This document shows, one piece after another, positions 8,501 to 17,247 of a DNA stretch of 47,929 nt (its first letter is position 1; each line of letters starts with the position of its first letter). Below the pieces are notes generated by a model. The model searched no databases. It saw only the letters and a program-made list of their open reading frames with translations, and was not told the origin of the DNA. The stretch covers positions 1-47,929 of the forward strand of contig JANTGM010000039.1 of the NCBI GenBank assembly GCA_024762925.1, written 5' to 3'. The translations under genes and the position numbers were made by a program. This DNA comes from Kofleriaceae bacterium. Its GTDB lineage: Bacteria > Myxococcota_A > Polyangia > Haliangiales > Haliangiaceae.

Positions 8501-10834
8501 CTAGAGATCGATGGCTGGAGCATCTTCCATCACTCCACCTAGACTACTGTTCCTGTTTGGCGACAGCTTCTTGAGTTCCTCAAGGCGGTCTGGGTCCGCT
8601 CCACCTCGATTGATGAGGGTGTCGGTGGCTTGTTGTCGCAAGTACATCTCCGTGTCTGGGTTTTCTGCGAGAGCGAGTAGTGCCTCATCGACCTCGGGGC
8701 CCGCGTTATGAGCACTGTAGATTGCGGTCTGAACCAGCGCGGCATCGCCCGAGGAAATCGCGTCTGCAATCACGCCACTGGCTCTGGGATCACCTGAATT
8801 GCCGAGAGCCGAAATCGCCGTTTGCCTTACGGCTTTGTCGCCGCCGCTTGCCAGTTCAATGAGCCGCTCGCTAGCCTCCTGGCTTCCCAGATTACCCAGC
8901 GCGTACACCGCCGCGTTCTTCACATTGGTGTCGCTATCTGTCAAGAGCGTGTCGAGCATGGCGCCAGCGTCCGTGCCTCCCTGGCTTCCCAACGCGTTTG
9001 CCAAAGCGGCACGTGTCTGCGGCGACTCACTGCTAAGCGCCACATCCATCACCTTCTTCGCCTCGGGGCCACCATGTTGCAAGAGAACAGAGACCATGCT
9101 GCCAGCCATGTTGTCGCCCTTTGCGATCGCTTCGATGACCATGTCTGTAGAACCTGGATCACGGCTGCTGGCGAGTTGGTAGAGGGCCGAGGATTTCAGC
9201 TGAGGATTGTCTGATTCACTTGCGATGTTGTGCAAGGCTTCAAGAACCTCAGGTCCGTGGCCCAACTGGCCAACGGCACTCATTGCGGCATTGGCCAACA
9301 TGGGATTGTCCGAACTCAGAGCTCCAAGCAGCGCAGCACGAGCATCTTCGCTACCACTATTGGCGAGGGCCCAACCAGCGGTCTGCACCTTACTCGGTAC
9401 GCCAGAATACAGTGCGTCAAGAAGCACGGTCTGAACTTCGGGGTCAGACCCTCGCTGGTCCCCTAGGATTCGAAGCGCCTCAACTGAGGCCTGCCCTCGT
9501 CCCATGGCAATTTCGACAACGGCCTTTCGCGCAGCCTCAGAAGAACTCTGAGAAAGAAAATTGAGAGCAGAGTACCGTTCCATATGGGGGCCGTGTTTTG
9601 CCATCTCCATCATCATCGTAGCCACTTCGGGGTCATCGCTGCCAAGCAATTGGTTCGTGACACTTTGACGCTCGCGACTCGTACCATTCTTCATGATCTC
9701 CAATCGAAGCGCGTCCACGTCATCCCCCGAAAAGTCGTGTAGGAGGCCGACCAGTTCGGCACGAGCGGGATGCCCTTCTTTCATGACTGCTAGGAAGCTC
9801 TTGCGACCTTCCTCACCGCCAGTATCCAGAAGAGCGCGCCCAAGCTCATATGCATCGGCATTTCGAGTGCTCGCAAAGAGGTCCGCCAAAGCCTTGCGTG
9901 CTTTTTCGCCACCCAGGCTTGCGAGTCCGCGAATCGCTCCACGGCGAAGCTCAGAGGAACCTTGCTTGGCAGCATCGATGAGCAGTGGTAACGAGTCGCC
10001 CGCTCTTGCTCGGCCCAGAGCTTCAGCGGCGAGCGACGCACACTGCACGTCGCTCGCGGTGAGGACGTTCATCAGCCACTCTTGCTGCTCGTCATTCACA
10101 CTGCGCGGCATGCTTCGCAGGGCTGCCATGCGAAGCTCGCGATTTCCCCGGTCTGCAATGTCCAGCACCAGGGAAATCGATTCCGGTGTCGCCATCATGC
10201 CGGCCGCAGCAAGCACTCGTCGAACGGTCTCCTGGTCAGCCCCCTTCGCAGCCTTGACCAGGGCTTCCAGAGCCTCATCACTACGAACTTCTCCCAGGCC
10301 ATCGATGGCTGCGAGCTTCAAGCTTCGGCGTTCACCTTCAGCCCATTCGTAGAGTTGCTCGTGTGCCCGCCGATTGCCTGTCTTGGCCAAGCCTCGTACA
10401 GCCCAGTACATCGTGGAGGATCGGCCAGAGGTCGCCATTCGAATAAGACGCTCGGTTGCGTTGTCGCTTCCGATTCCGCCCATGGCAAGGATTGCAACTC
10501 CAGTCACCTCGGAGCGTGTGCGACTGAGTTCTTCGAGGGCTTCGAGCGAGCGATCGCTGCCAAAGATGCCGAGGCGCTCGCACAACAGTCGGATCTCTTG
10601 TACTGACCGAGCCCCCTTCAGATCGCGAAGAAGCTGAGCCTCATCAAAGCCCGCCAAGCTCGCCGGAATTCGCAAGCGGCTCAGGGAGGACAGCCGCCTC
10701 TCGTAGGCCGCATCTCGCGTCGCCGGTTTTGTGCTTGGCTCGCCGGGGACCGCACCCCGCCCGTACCAAAGAGAACCGATGGTTGTAGCCGCGAGAATGT
10801 AGGTCGCTATCTTCCATTTTCCGACACTGGTCAT
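8501..10834 (-). CDS. Membrane-anchored HEAT/PBS-lyase repeat protein
   Basis: 777 aa. The N-terminus has a short basic stretch then one hydrophobic segment (about residues 7-24, ATYILAATTIGSLW), probably a membrane anchor or uncleaved signal. Nearly all the rest is ~30-residue HEAT-like repeats from about residue 90 to 760, seen as recurring A..ALG.LG, AIRGLASLG and AVYALGNLG elements. Such solenoids are scaffolds for protein contacts and carry no catalytic residues. Export to the periplasm is plausible from the topology. The C-terminal tail is short and acidic. It ends convergently with clpX. The partner is unknown, and I see no similarity to a named HEAT protein beyond the repeat family. 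Confidence 0.8.
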   Translation of the reverse strand: MTSVGKWKIATYILAATTIGSLWYGRGAVPGEPSTKPATRDAAYERRLSSLSRLRIPASLAGFDEAQLLRDLKGARSVQEIRLLCERLGIFGSDRSLEALEELSRTRSEVTGVAILAMGGIGSDNATERLIRMATSGRSSTMYWAVRGLAKTGNRRAHEQLYEWAEGERRSLKLAAIDGLGEVRSDEALEALVKAAKGADQETVRRVLAAAGMMATPESISLVLDIADRGNRELRMAALRSMPRSVNDEQQEWLMNVLTASDVQCASLAAEALGRARAGDSLPLLIDAAKQGSSELRRGAIRGLASLGGEKARKALADLFASTRNADAYELGRALLDTGGEEGRKSFLAVMKEGHPARAELVGLLHDFSGDDVDALRLEIMKNGTSRERQSVTNQLLGSDDPEVATMMMEMAKHGPHMERYSALNFLSQSSSEAARKAVVEIAMGRGQASVEALRILGDQRGSDPEVQTVLLDALYSGVPSKVQTAGWALANSGSEDARAALLGALSSDNPMLANAAMSAVGQLGHGPEVLEALHNIASESDNPQLKSSALYQLASSRDPGSTDMVIEAIAKGDNMAGSMVSVLLQHGGPEAKKVMDVALSSESPQTRAALANALGSQGGTDAGAMLDTLLTDSDTNVKNAAVYALGNLGSQEASERLIELASGGDKAVRQTAISALGNSGDPRASGVIADAISSGDAALVQTAIYSAHNAGPEVDEALLALAENPDTEMYLRQQATDTLINRGGADPDRLEELKKLSPNRNSSLGGVMEDAPAIDL

Positions 10835-10989
10835 AATTGGGACTTTCTAGCCGCAAGAGTGGGCTTTCCTAGCTATGAGGCACCAACAAGCGCGATGTTG
10901 CGCACGAATCTACGAACAAGAGGCCCGGTGGATCTATTTCGCATGCAATTGCCAAAAGAGTAGCGGTTGCCAGCTAGACTTCCCATCTG

Positions 10990-11346
10990 ATGCTCACGGA
11001 CTCTCAGGTTGCCGAACTCCGCATGCTCCTCCAAGCCGATCGGGATCGAATCCTATCTGCCGCCCAGGATGCATCGAGTTTCTCCAGAGACCGAGACCGG
11101 ACCCGAATTGGGCGGGATTCCGTAGATGAATCGGCGGAGGAGGCCTTATACGGTACCAAGCTGCGGCTTGCAGATCGAGATAGCCAAACCCTCAACGCCA
11201 TTGAGATGGCACTCGTGCGCCTAGCGTCGGGCAATCTGGGTGAGTGTGAGGAATGTGAGGAACCCATCGCCTTTGCACGACTTCGCGCGAGGCCAATGAG
11301 TCGCCTCTGCATCGAGTGCCAAGAAGATCAGGAAGACCGAAGCTAG
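10990..11346 (+). CDS. DksA/TraR-family C4 zinc-finger protein
   Basis: 118 aa. It has the layout of small DksA/TraR proteins: an N-terminal helix, a coiled-coil hairpin with an acidic turn (RDSVDESAEEA, aspartates in the place of the tip that reaches the RNA polymerase secondary channel), and a C-terminal four-cysteine zinc finger CEEC...CIEC (about residues 92-112). The family modulates RNA polymerase, often together with ppGpp. This one is shorter than E. coli DksA (151 aa), so the exact role is open. It is divergent from the HEAT gene and followed by a kinase with its own promoter. Confidence 0.85.
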   Translation: MLTDSQVAELRMLLQADRDRILSAAQDASSFSRDRDRTRIGRDSVDESAEEALYGTKLRLADRDSQTLNAIEMALVRLASGNLGECEECEEPIAFARLRARPMSRLCIECQEDQEDRS

Positions 11347-11380
11347 AGACGGCTTTGGGTCATCTTTTAAGACACGATTT

Positions 11381-11409
11381 TTGCTACTCATTTTACAGAT
11401 TGCTATAGT
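11381..11409 (+). promoter_or_regulatory. Sigma70-type promoter of the Ser/Thr kinase gene
   Basis: TTGCTA at 11381-11386 and TATAGT at 11404-11409 are separated by exactly 17 bp, within a locally AT-rich stretch that stands out from the GC-rich surroundings. Transcription would start near 11416, about 70 nt before the preferred kinase start at 11487. This is the clearest promoter in the window. Confidence 0.65.
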
Positions 11410-11486
11410 CTTCTAGGAACTCCCCTAGGGTGTGTCTGCGATCACGGACACATTGGCAAACCCACGGAGCTTTTGGACCACTCTAC

Positions 11487-12842
11487 ATGCGCGAGCGCTA
11501 CACGATTACAGACCGCGTTGACGCGGGCGGCATGGCCGAAGTGTTTCGCGGCGTCGCCGAATCGATTCAAGGCTTCAAGAAGTCGGTCGCAATCAAGCGA
11601 ATTCTCCCTAGTCTTGTAAAGAACGAAAAGTTCGTAAACATGTTCCTGGACGAGGCCAAGGTCTCGCTCTTCTTGCAGCACGCAAACATCGTGCAGGTCT
11701 TCGACATCGGGAAAACCGACGCCAGTTACTTCCTGGTGATGGAGTTTGTCGACGGCTGCAACATGAAGGCGCTGCTTGACCACCTCAAGGAAAAGGGCAA
11801 GCGCATCGATGTTGCCCACGCAATCTACGTGATGCTCGAGTGCTGTAAAGCGCTCAACTATGCCCACCATGCGGAGAACCCCGAAACCGGCAAGGGGCTC
11901 GAAATTGTCCACCGAGACGTCTCTCCGCCCAATATTCTGGTTTCCAAGAATGGCGAAGTGAAGTTGGTAGACTTTGGTCTCGCCAAGGCAAATAGTCAAA
12001 TTGCCTCTACCGACCAGGGGGTGGTCAAGGGAAAATTCTCATACCTATCGCCAGAAGCAGCGAGCGGATTGGCTGTTGACAAGCGAGCCGACATTTTTGC
12101 CGTCGGCATTTTGCTCTGGGAGATGTTTACTGGTCGGCGTCTCTTCTACGGAGAGACCGACTACCAAACCGTCGAGCTTGTTCGCCAAGCACGGATTCCA
12201 TCGATTGCCGCGCTAAACCCCGACATAGCACCCGAGCTTGAAGCGATCGTCCGCAAGGCACTCGCGCAAGATCCAAACGACCGCTACCAGGAAGCTGCCG
12301 ATCTTGGCGATGCACTCGCCCAGTTCCTCTTCAGCAACAAGATGAAAGTGACGGCCCGCGATATTGCAGCGGTCGTTAAGGAAACTCAACTCGAGCGTGC
12401 CCGCAAGCGAAGCATGGGGCCCCAGAACGAACTCATCAATGTTCTGATTCGAGATGAGATGGCAAAAGTCACCTCCCTTGTCGAAGGCGATGCAGCGCCA
12501 AGTGGCAACGAGCGAGCAGGCTCTCACAGTCTCGATCCAAACTCGTTCGTAAACACCAGCGATTGGGCATCCGACTTTGGCCTCGAATCGGGCCCCGTTA
12601 GCGCTCCACCGCCCATGGCACCACCAGCCGTGGTTCCAGCCGGCTCCCCACCTCCGGTTGCCTCGCAGCGCAGTACGGCCGAGATTGAGTCGCTCCAGCA
12701 AATGCTCGAGCCCGACCGAACAGCCGTGCACCGGACCACATCGACGTCAGGCAGCGTGAAAGTAGCGCTCTTTGTCCTCGTCGTCTTGGCCGCAGGGCTT
12801 GGAGCTTCGCTCTTCCTGTTTAAAGACAAGCTCTTTGGCTAG
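11487..12842 (+). CDS. Hanks-type Ser/Thr protein kinase with C-terminal membrane anchor
   Basis: 451 aa from the ATG at 11487, which sits at the usual distance before the glycine loop; an in-frame GTG at 11430 would add 19 residues without homology. Kinase domain, about 5-290: glycine-rich loop DAGGMAEVF, VAIK lysine, HRD as HRDVSPPN, DFG as VDFGLAK and an SPEAA activation-segment end. All catalytic residues are present. A Pro/Ala/Ser-rich linker follows, then one transmembrane helix close to the C-terminus (ALFVLVVLAAGLGASLFLF) with only a few residues outside. This tail-anchored arrangement keeps the kinase in the cytoplasm. The last residues and stop lie in the first unit of a 13-bp tandem repeat. 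Confidence 0.92.
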   Translation: MRERYTITDRVDAGGMAEVFRGVAESIQGFKKSVAIKRILPSLVKNEKFVNMFLDEAKVSLFLQHANIVQVFDIGKTDASYFLVMEFVDGCNMKALLDHLKEKGKRIDVAHAIYVMLECCKALNYAHHAENPETGKGLEIVHRDVSPPNILVSKNGEVKLVDFGLAKANSQIASTDQGVVKGKFSYLSPEAASGLAVDKRADIFAVGILLWEMFTGRRLFYGETDYQTVELVRQARIPSIAALNPDIAPELEAIVRKALAQDPNDRYQEAADLGDALAQFLFSNKMKVTARDIAAVVKETQLERARKRSMGPQNELINVLIRDEMAKVTSLVEGDAAPSGNERAGSHSLDPNSFVNTSDWASDFGLESGPVSAPPPMAPPAVVPAGSPPPVASQRSTAEIESLQQMLEPDRTAVHRTTSTSGSVKVALFVLVVLAAGLGASLFLFKDKLFG

Positions 12843-12922
12843 CGTCTTTGGCTAGCGTCTTTGGCTAGCGTCTTTGGCTAGCGTCTTTGGCTAGCGTCTT
12901 TGGCTAGCGTCTTTGGCTAGCG
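12832..12922. repeat. Seven tandem copies of a 13-bp unit derived from a gene 3' end
   Basis: TCTTTGGCTAGCG is repeated seven times without error. The first unit is the coding end of the kinase (Leu-Phe-Gly-stop), so each later unit carries a copy of the TAG stop. Each copy also contains the palindrome GCTAGC, giving seven evenly spaced sites 13 bp apart. It occupies most of the gap between the kinase and the convergent TPR gene. Perfect identity suggests recent expansion. Confidence 0.95.
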
Positions 12923-13000
12923 CGAACGCCGTGCAAGGCGATAGCGCTTTGCGAGCCGTGCAAGCGACGAGAGTGCTCCTTCGTGCTCGAGATTGCTGCC

Positions 13001-16000
13001 CTAGCGCAACCGAGCCAGGAGTACCTTGGCCTCCACAACCATATCACCTGAGTTTTCGGGGTAGTACTGTAAGAACATTTCCAATGCTCGGATTGCCTCG
13101 TCCTTCTCACCCTTGTCACTGTAGTGGCTCCCGAGGAAGAACCACGCCATCGGAGCAATGCCCGGATCAAGCCTGACCGCTTTCTCGTAGCTCGCCACCA
13201 TTCGGTCGAGCTTTCCTTCCATGTGTTGGATCTGTCCAAGCCAGAAGTACGCCAAGGCGTGTGAGTCATTGAGTTTCGTAGCCTTCTCGAGCCATTGAGT
13301 CGCCTGACGCAGATCGCCAGAAACCTCATAGCTACGCCCCAGCCAGTACGCCACGTGCGAGAGTTGCAAGCGGCTGCCCTTCGAATCGATAAGTAAGCTA
13401 CGCGCCTCGGTGAACGAGGCAATCGCGTCGGGTGCGCGATCGGTCAGCAGGGCATGCAAGCCGGCAGCAGTGGCTCGGATGGGAGCGTTACGGAAGTTCT
13501 TGGTAATCTCTTCCAGCGCGCGAGCTGAGCCGCGTTTGTTGCGAGCTTCGAAGTGGGCTTCCATCAAGAGCAGCCGAGTTTCCACATCATCAGGTCGAAG
13601 ACTTTGAGCCCGCTGCAACTCAGAGATGGCTTCGATTGGAGTGAGGCGTCTAAGAAGAATTCTGCCACGCTCTCTCGCGATCATCCAGCCGAGCCAGGGG
13701 GCATCGACTTCGTCGAGCAGCTCGCTCGCTCCGGGCGTGTCCCCAGTCAATGTGCGGGCGCGAGCTCCAGCCAGCAAGACACGCCCATTTCGAGTGCCCT
13801 TGTCAATGAGCAAATCTAGCGCCTCACGTCCCGCTTGGATGCGACCGTCGTCAATGTCGAGCTCGGCGGCACCAAGCAGTGCTTCAAGGGATTCCGGAGC
13901 AAGCTCCCTGGCCCGTGCAAACACTTTGCGAGCCTCTTCATAGCGCCCCTCGGAGCGCTCCAATCTTGCTAGCTCGATGACCGCGATGAGTGTCCCATCG
14001 CTTCCCGAGATGGGCGCAAGAACTTCTCTTGCTTGGCGTGCCTTGCCACTGGTCCGCAGAGCTGCCGCGTAGGCCACTGCGAGTTCCGGTCCGGCCGTCT
14101 TGTCGTACATCGGCTCAAGACGACCGATCGCGGACTTTGCCTGCCCTTTTAGAATGTCGACCTGTGCACGCGCGATTACTGCATCGGAAAACCGCGGTCT
14201 CAAGGTCAACGCTCGATCCAAATCGGCAGCGGCTTCGGTGAGTTTGCCAAGGCGCAACTGCGCACGTCCGCGAGCCGTGAGTGCCTCAGGAAGGGTATCG
14301 ATGCCCTGAATCTCATCGAGCACTTCAAGGGCCGCATTCGGGTCCCCTTGCAACAGCCGAATCTGTGCGCGACTGATTCGCGGTTTTGCCCGTCCCGGCC
14401 ACTGCTCGCTGGCACGTTCTGCCTCCACAAGGGCCTGGTCAAGCTCACCGAGCCGTATGAGAACGTCGGCGAGCATTTCGGAGAACATCCAGCCTGAAGG
14501 TCGTCCCATCTTGGCCTCGGCGAGCGCTTTCTTGGCCGCTGCAACATCGCCACGTTGCAGTTTGATTTCTGCAAGTACCAATCCCGCCCACGCGCCTTGT
14601 GCAGATGACACTTCATCGCCACTTCGCGAACGCACCATCACTTCCGCAAGCGCGTCATCAGGATCAGAAGGATTCTTAGGAAGCTCGCCTGCTTCAACGA
14701 GAATCCGGGCTTGCCAGATTAGCGCCGTTGGGTGGTCTTCTGATATCGAGGTTGCGCGGCCGATGGCAGCAATGGCTTCTGGGTAGCGGGCTCGAAGTGC
14801 CTCGGCGCGGGCCAGCACCACATAGCTCAGCAGGGTTGGCGAAATCGCAATTGCCTTGCTGATTGAGATCTGCGCCGCATCTCCGTCCTGCGCGAGAACC
14901 AAGGCGCGCGCCCTCAAGTAGTGGCCGGCCCACGAATCCGGTTTCATCTCGACAAGGCGCTTGGAATACTCCAACGCTGCCTGTACATCCCCATCGGCGA
15001 GTGCGAGGTATGCGCTCGCCTCAAGTGCACTTGCCCCATCGCTTGAGCCGAGCTCGGTGAGCAGCGCCTTGGCCCGTGTGGAGTCCTCACCAAACTCCCC
15101 TGCCAGCCGCGCTTCCGCCGCCGCAAGACGAGCCAGACTCTTCTTGTTGTTCTGGACCTTGTGTATGCGAGCCACCCAATCGCGAGCCTTCCGGTGCCCC
15201 AGATAGCTATCATCCCCCAGAAGTGTCGTGATCGCGGCGTTGGCAGTGCGCACCTGCCTTGCAAGCCGGGCTTCTCGAAGTTTCAGTCCACCGGCCGCAC
15301 CACCTGCGATTGCCAGCAGTGTCATTGCTCCCCAGGCTGCCTTAGGAATTTTTCGTACGCTCCTCGGCTTGCGTGGTTTCTTACCGCGTGTCGCCGTAGC
15401 GGTTTCTCGTCGGCGTTCGGAGCGATCTGCTGGCTCAGGCTCGTGCATCGGCGGCGGGGCGGAGAGTGCTGATCCCGAGGTTCTTGAGGCTCGTGGCTCA
15501 GAAAGCCCATGACGAATCACGTCCATATCCGCGGTCCGCGCTGCTGACACAGGTGCGCGAGCAGGCGTTGGCGGTGTGTAGTCGTAGTCGGAAACGCTTG
15601 ACGGTTCTTCATCAGGAAAGAGCGTGCCGATGGTTGCGGGCCGGCCAGACTCTGCCGGCTCTTCGTCAGGGAAAAGCGTGCCAATGGTTGCCAGTCGCGC
15701 AGGCGGTGCCGGTTCGTCATCAAATTCAAAAACACTGGACTGTGCACGGTCGCTGGCAAGCTGTGGCGTTACAGGATCCATGCTGGCGAGGCCAGGTGTC
15801 GATGGATCTGGCGTGGGTGCATCCATCATCGGAAGGTCATCGAGTTCGGGCCCGCCCCAAGGCTCATCTGGCGGAAGCGTTTCGGGAGCTTCCATCGGTT
15901 CTCCGCCAACACGAGTTCCACGCATGTCTTGGAAGGGGCCATCGTCGATGTGGCTCGGCTCCGGTAGTGCCCCGCTCGGCTCCGGTAGTGCCCCGCTCGG

Positions 16001-16582
16001 CTCCGGTAGTGCCCCGCTCACCGGAACTGGTGTTGGCGTCGCTTCCATGAGCAGGTCGGGATCCAGTTCCTCGATATCGGACTCAACGCTATCTGGCTCA
16101 AGGATGTCCGAGCTCATCTCGATGAGGTCATCAGCCGAGACCTCCATTGGAGCGATGTCCTCTTCGCGAATCTCAACACCTTCAAGCTCGGGATTGATAT
16201 CGACGGTGGTTAGGGGGGAGGGACCAGCAGCGGCGGCAGCGGCGGCCTCAACTTGAAGCTGCTCAACATACGGATCGCCCGGGGCCACGAGAGCCGCCTG
16301 CTCAAGTACAGCAACCGCTCGAAGGCCATCGCCCTTTCGCAAGAGCGCCTCGCCCTGCAGCGCTAGGGCACTTGGATTGCCAGGCGCCATGTCCAAGGCC
16401 GACTTCATCTCGCCCAACACTTCGTCAAAGCGCGCCAGAGCCATGAGCGCAGATCCAAGCACCACGCGCCCCTCCACTTCGGCCGGATTGGCGAGAAGGC
16501 CAAGTCGGCACACCCGAACGGCTTCTTGAAGCTGGCCTTGCTCTACACAGAGTCGACCACGTTGAACAAATTCCGCTGCCAA
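13001..16582 (-). CDS. Large TPR membrane protein
   Basis: 1193 aa, TTG start with an AGGCG just upstream, 5 nt after the preceding stop. The N-terminal ~110 residues hold about three TPRs. Residues ~120-405 are acidic, Pro/Ser-rich and unstructured, with internal repeats (SGALPEP three times at 189-209; ATIGTLFPDEEP twice at 298-327). A basic stretch (400-413) precedes one transmembrane helix (about 414-433), so the N-terminal part should be cytoplasmic. The remaining ~750 residues are TPR repeats, presumably periplasmic. There is no enzyme signature. It closes a six-gene leftward run after a lipoprotein and a flippase, so a role in assembly or export of a surface polymer is possible but unproven. 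Confidence 0.8.
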   Translation of the reverse strand: MAAEFVQRGRLCVEQGQLQEAVRVCRLGLLANPAEVEGRVVLGSALMALARFDEVLGEMKSALDMAPGNPSALALQGEALLRKGDGLRAVAVLEQAALVAPGDPYVEQLQVEAAAAAAAGPSPLTTVDINPELEGVEIREEDIAPMEVSADDLIEMSSDILEPDSVESDIEELDPDLLMEATPTPVPVSGALPEPSGALPEPSGALPEPSHIDDGPFQDMRGTRVGGEPMEAPETLPPDEPWGGPELDDLPMMDAPTPDPSTPGLASMDPVTPQLASDRAQSSVFEFDDEPAPPARLATIGTLFPDEEPAESGRPATIGTLFPDEEPSSVSDYDYTPPTPARAPVSAARTADMDVIRHGLSEPRASRTSGSALSAPPPMHEPEPADRSERRRETATATRGKKPRKPRSVRKIPKAAWGAMTLLAIAGGAAGGLKLREARLARQVRTANAAITTLLGDDSYLGHRKARDWVARIHKVQNNKKSLARLAAAEARLAGEFGEDSTRAKALLTELGSSDGASALEASAYLALADGDVQAALEYSKRLVEMKPDSWAGHYLRARALVLAQDGDAAQISISKAIAISPTLLSYVVLARAEALRARYPEAIAAIGRATSISEDHPTALIWQARILVEAGELPKNPSDPDDALAEVMVRSRSGDEVSSAQGAWAGLVLAEIKLQRGDVAAAKKALAEAKMGRPSGWMFSEMLADVLIRLGELDQALVEAERASEQWPGRAKPRISRAQIRLLQGDPNAALEVLDEIQGIDTLPEALTARGRAQLRLGKLTEAAADLDRALTLRPRFSDAVIARAQVDILKGQAKSAIGRLEPMYDKTAGPELAVAYAAALRTSGKARQAREVLAPISGSDGTLIAVIELARLERSEGRYEEARKVFARARELAPESLEALLGAAELDIDDGRIQAGREALDLLIDKGTRNGRVLLAGARARTLTGDTPGASELLDEVDAPWLGWMIARERGRILLRRLTPIEAISELQRAQSLRPDDVETRLLLMEAHFEARNKRGSARALEEITKNFRNAPIRATAAGLHALLTDRAPDAIASFTEARSLLIDSKGSRLQLSHVAYWLGRSYEVSGDLRQATQWLEKATKLNDSHALAYFWLGQIQHMEGKLDRMVASYEKAVRLDPGIAPMAWFFLGSHYSDKGEKDEAIRALEMFLQYYPENSGDMVVEAKVLLARLR
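15602..15691 (-). repeat. Duplicated 12-residue motif in the TPR protein linker
   Basis: The linker of the TPR protein contains ATIGTLFPDEEP at residues 298-309 and again at 316-327. The DNA copies differ at several bases, so this is an older or selected duplication, unlike the perfect 21-bp repeat nearby. The motif may be a short linear binding site. Confidence 0.7.
15956..16018 (-). repeat. 21-bp in-frame triplication (SGALPEP x3)
   Basis: Three tandem, essentially identical 21-bp units encode Ser-Gly-Ala-Leu-Pro-Glu-Pro in the disordered linker of the TPR protein (residues 189-209). The length is a multiple of three, so the reading frame is kept. Confidence 0.9.
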
Positions 16583-16587
16583 AACGC

Positions 16588-17247
16588 CTACTCGGCGATT
16601 CTATGGGGCTTTTCTGCCGTCTGCAACGCTCCGATCACCTCATGATGTGCCGTGGTGCGCACCTCGGCTGGTGCCTGGCGGTGGGCTTCCTCCACAGGCT
16701 TTCTGGGGGCCGCGGAATCAGAGTCCGTAGACGTGTCCTCCCCTTTGGCCTCAGCGAGTCCAGGCATTTCATCGCCCCGCACAAAAACCTCGTGCAGCAT
16801 CAACCAACGGCTGCCATACCGCTTCCAGCTCTGTTTGCTGGTTGTTTCCTTGACAATCCCCTCTCGGTCCATGTGCCAAACCCATCGAATCTGGACGTTG
16901 GCTCGATCCTTGGTTTCGCCCTCGGTATTGAGGCGGGTGATGTCAAAGTCGTCAATGCGCAGCTCGTCTTGAAGCTGTTCGCGCTCATCCAAAAACGCAT
17001 CGCGCTCGGCAGGCGGAATTCGGATCGCACTTTGTGGCAGCTTGTCCCAGCGAAGACCTTCGTTGTATGCGCGAATGTCATACATCATGTCCTGCGTCCG
17101 CTTTGGACTTGCACCACAGCCGATTGCGAGAGCCGCTGGAAGTGCTACGACCCACGCTTGGCGACGGCCAACACGGCAACCAAGTCTTTGCGACCAAACT
17201 CGCGCGTGAGAACCAATAGAACCAAGAAGACCAATCCAATAGCGCAT
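16588..17247 (-). CDS. Putative lipoprotein of unknown function
   Basis: 219 aa. A lipobox-like ALAIGC near residue 44 follows a hydrophobic stretch (WVVALPAALAIG). The n-region is unusually long (about 35 residues) because the only start before the signal is the ATG at 17247; this makes the gene overlap the upstream flippase gene by 103 nt. I found no GTG or TTG in frame between that ATG and the lipobox. The central part (QSAIRIPPAERDAFLDE, DFDITRL, WVWHMDREGIVKETTSKQSW) is well structured and looks conserved, but I do not recognise the family. The last ~50 residues are Ser/Ala/His-rich. It is followed 5 nt later by the TPR gene. Confidence 0.72.
   Translation of the reverse strand: MRYWIGLLGSIGSHARVWSQRLGCRVGRRQAWVVALPAALAIGCGASPKRTQDMMYDIRAYNEGLRWDKLPQSAIRIPPAERDAFLDEREQLQDELRIDDFDITRLNTEGETKDRANVQIRWVWHMDREGIVKETTSKQSWKRYGSRWLMLHEVFVRGDEMPGLAEAKGEDTSTDSDSAAPRKPVEEAHRQAPAEVRTTAHHEVIGALQTAEKPHRIAE

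Noticed and set aside
12832-12922. Plasmid-type iterons or a replication origin
   Set aside because: There is no Rep gene, DnaA box cluster or AT-rich segment nearby, and the first copy is plainly coding.
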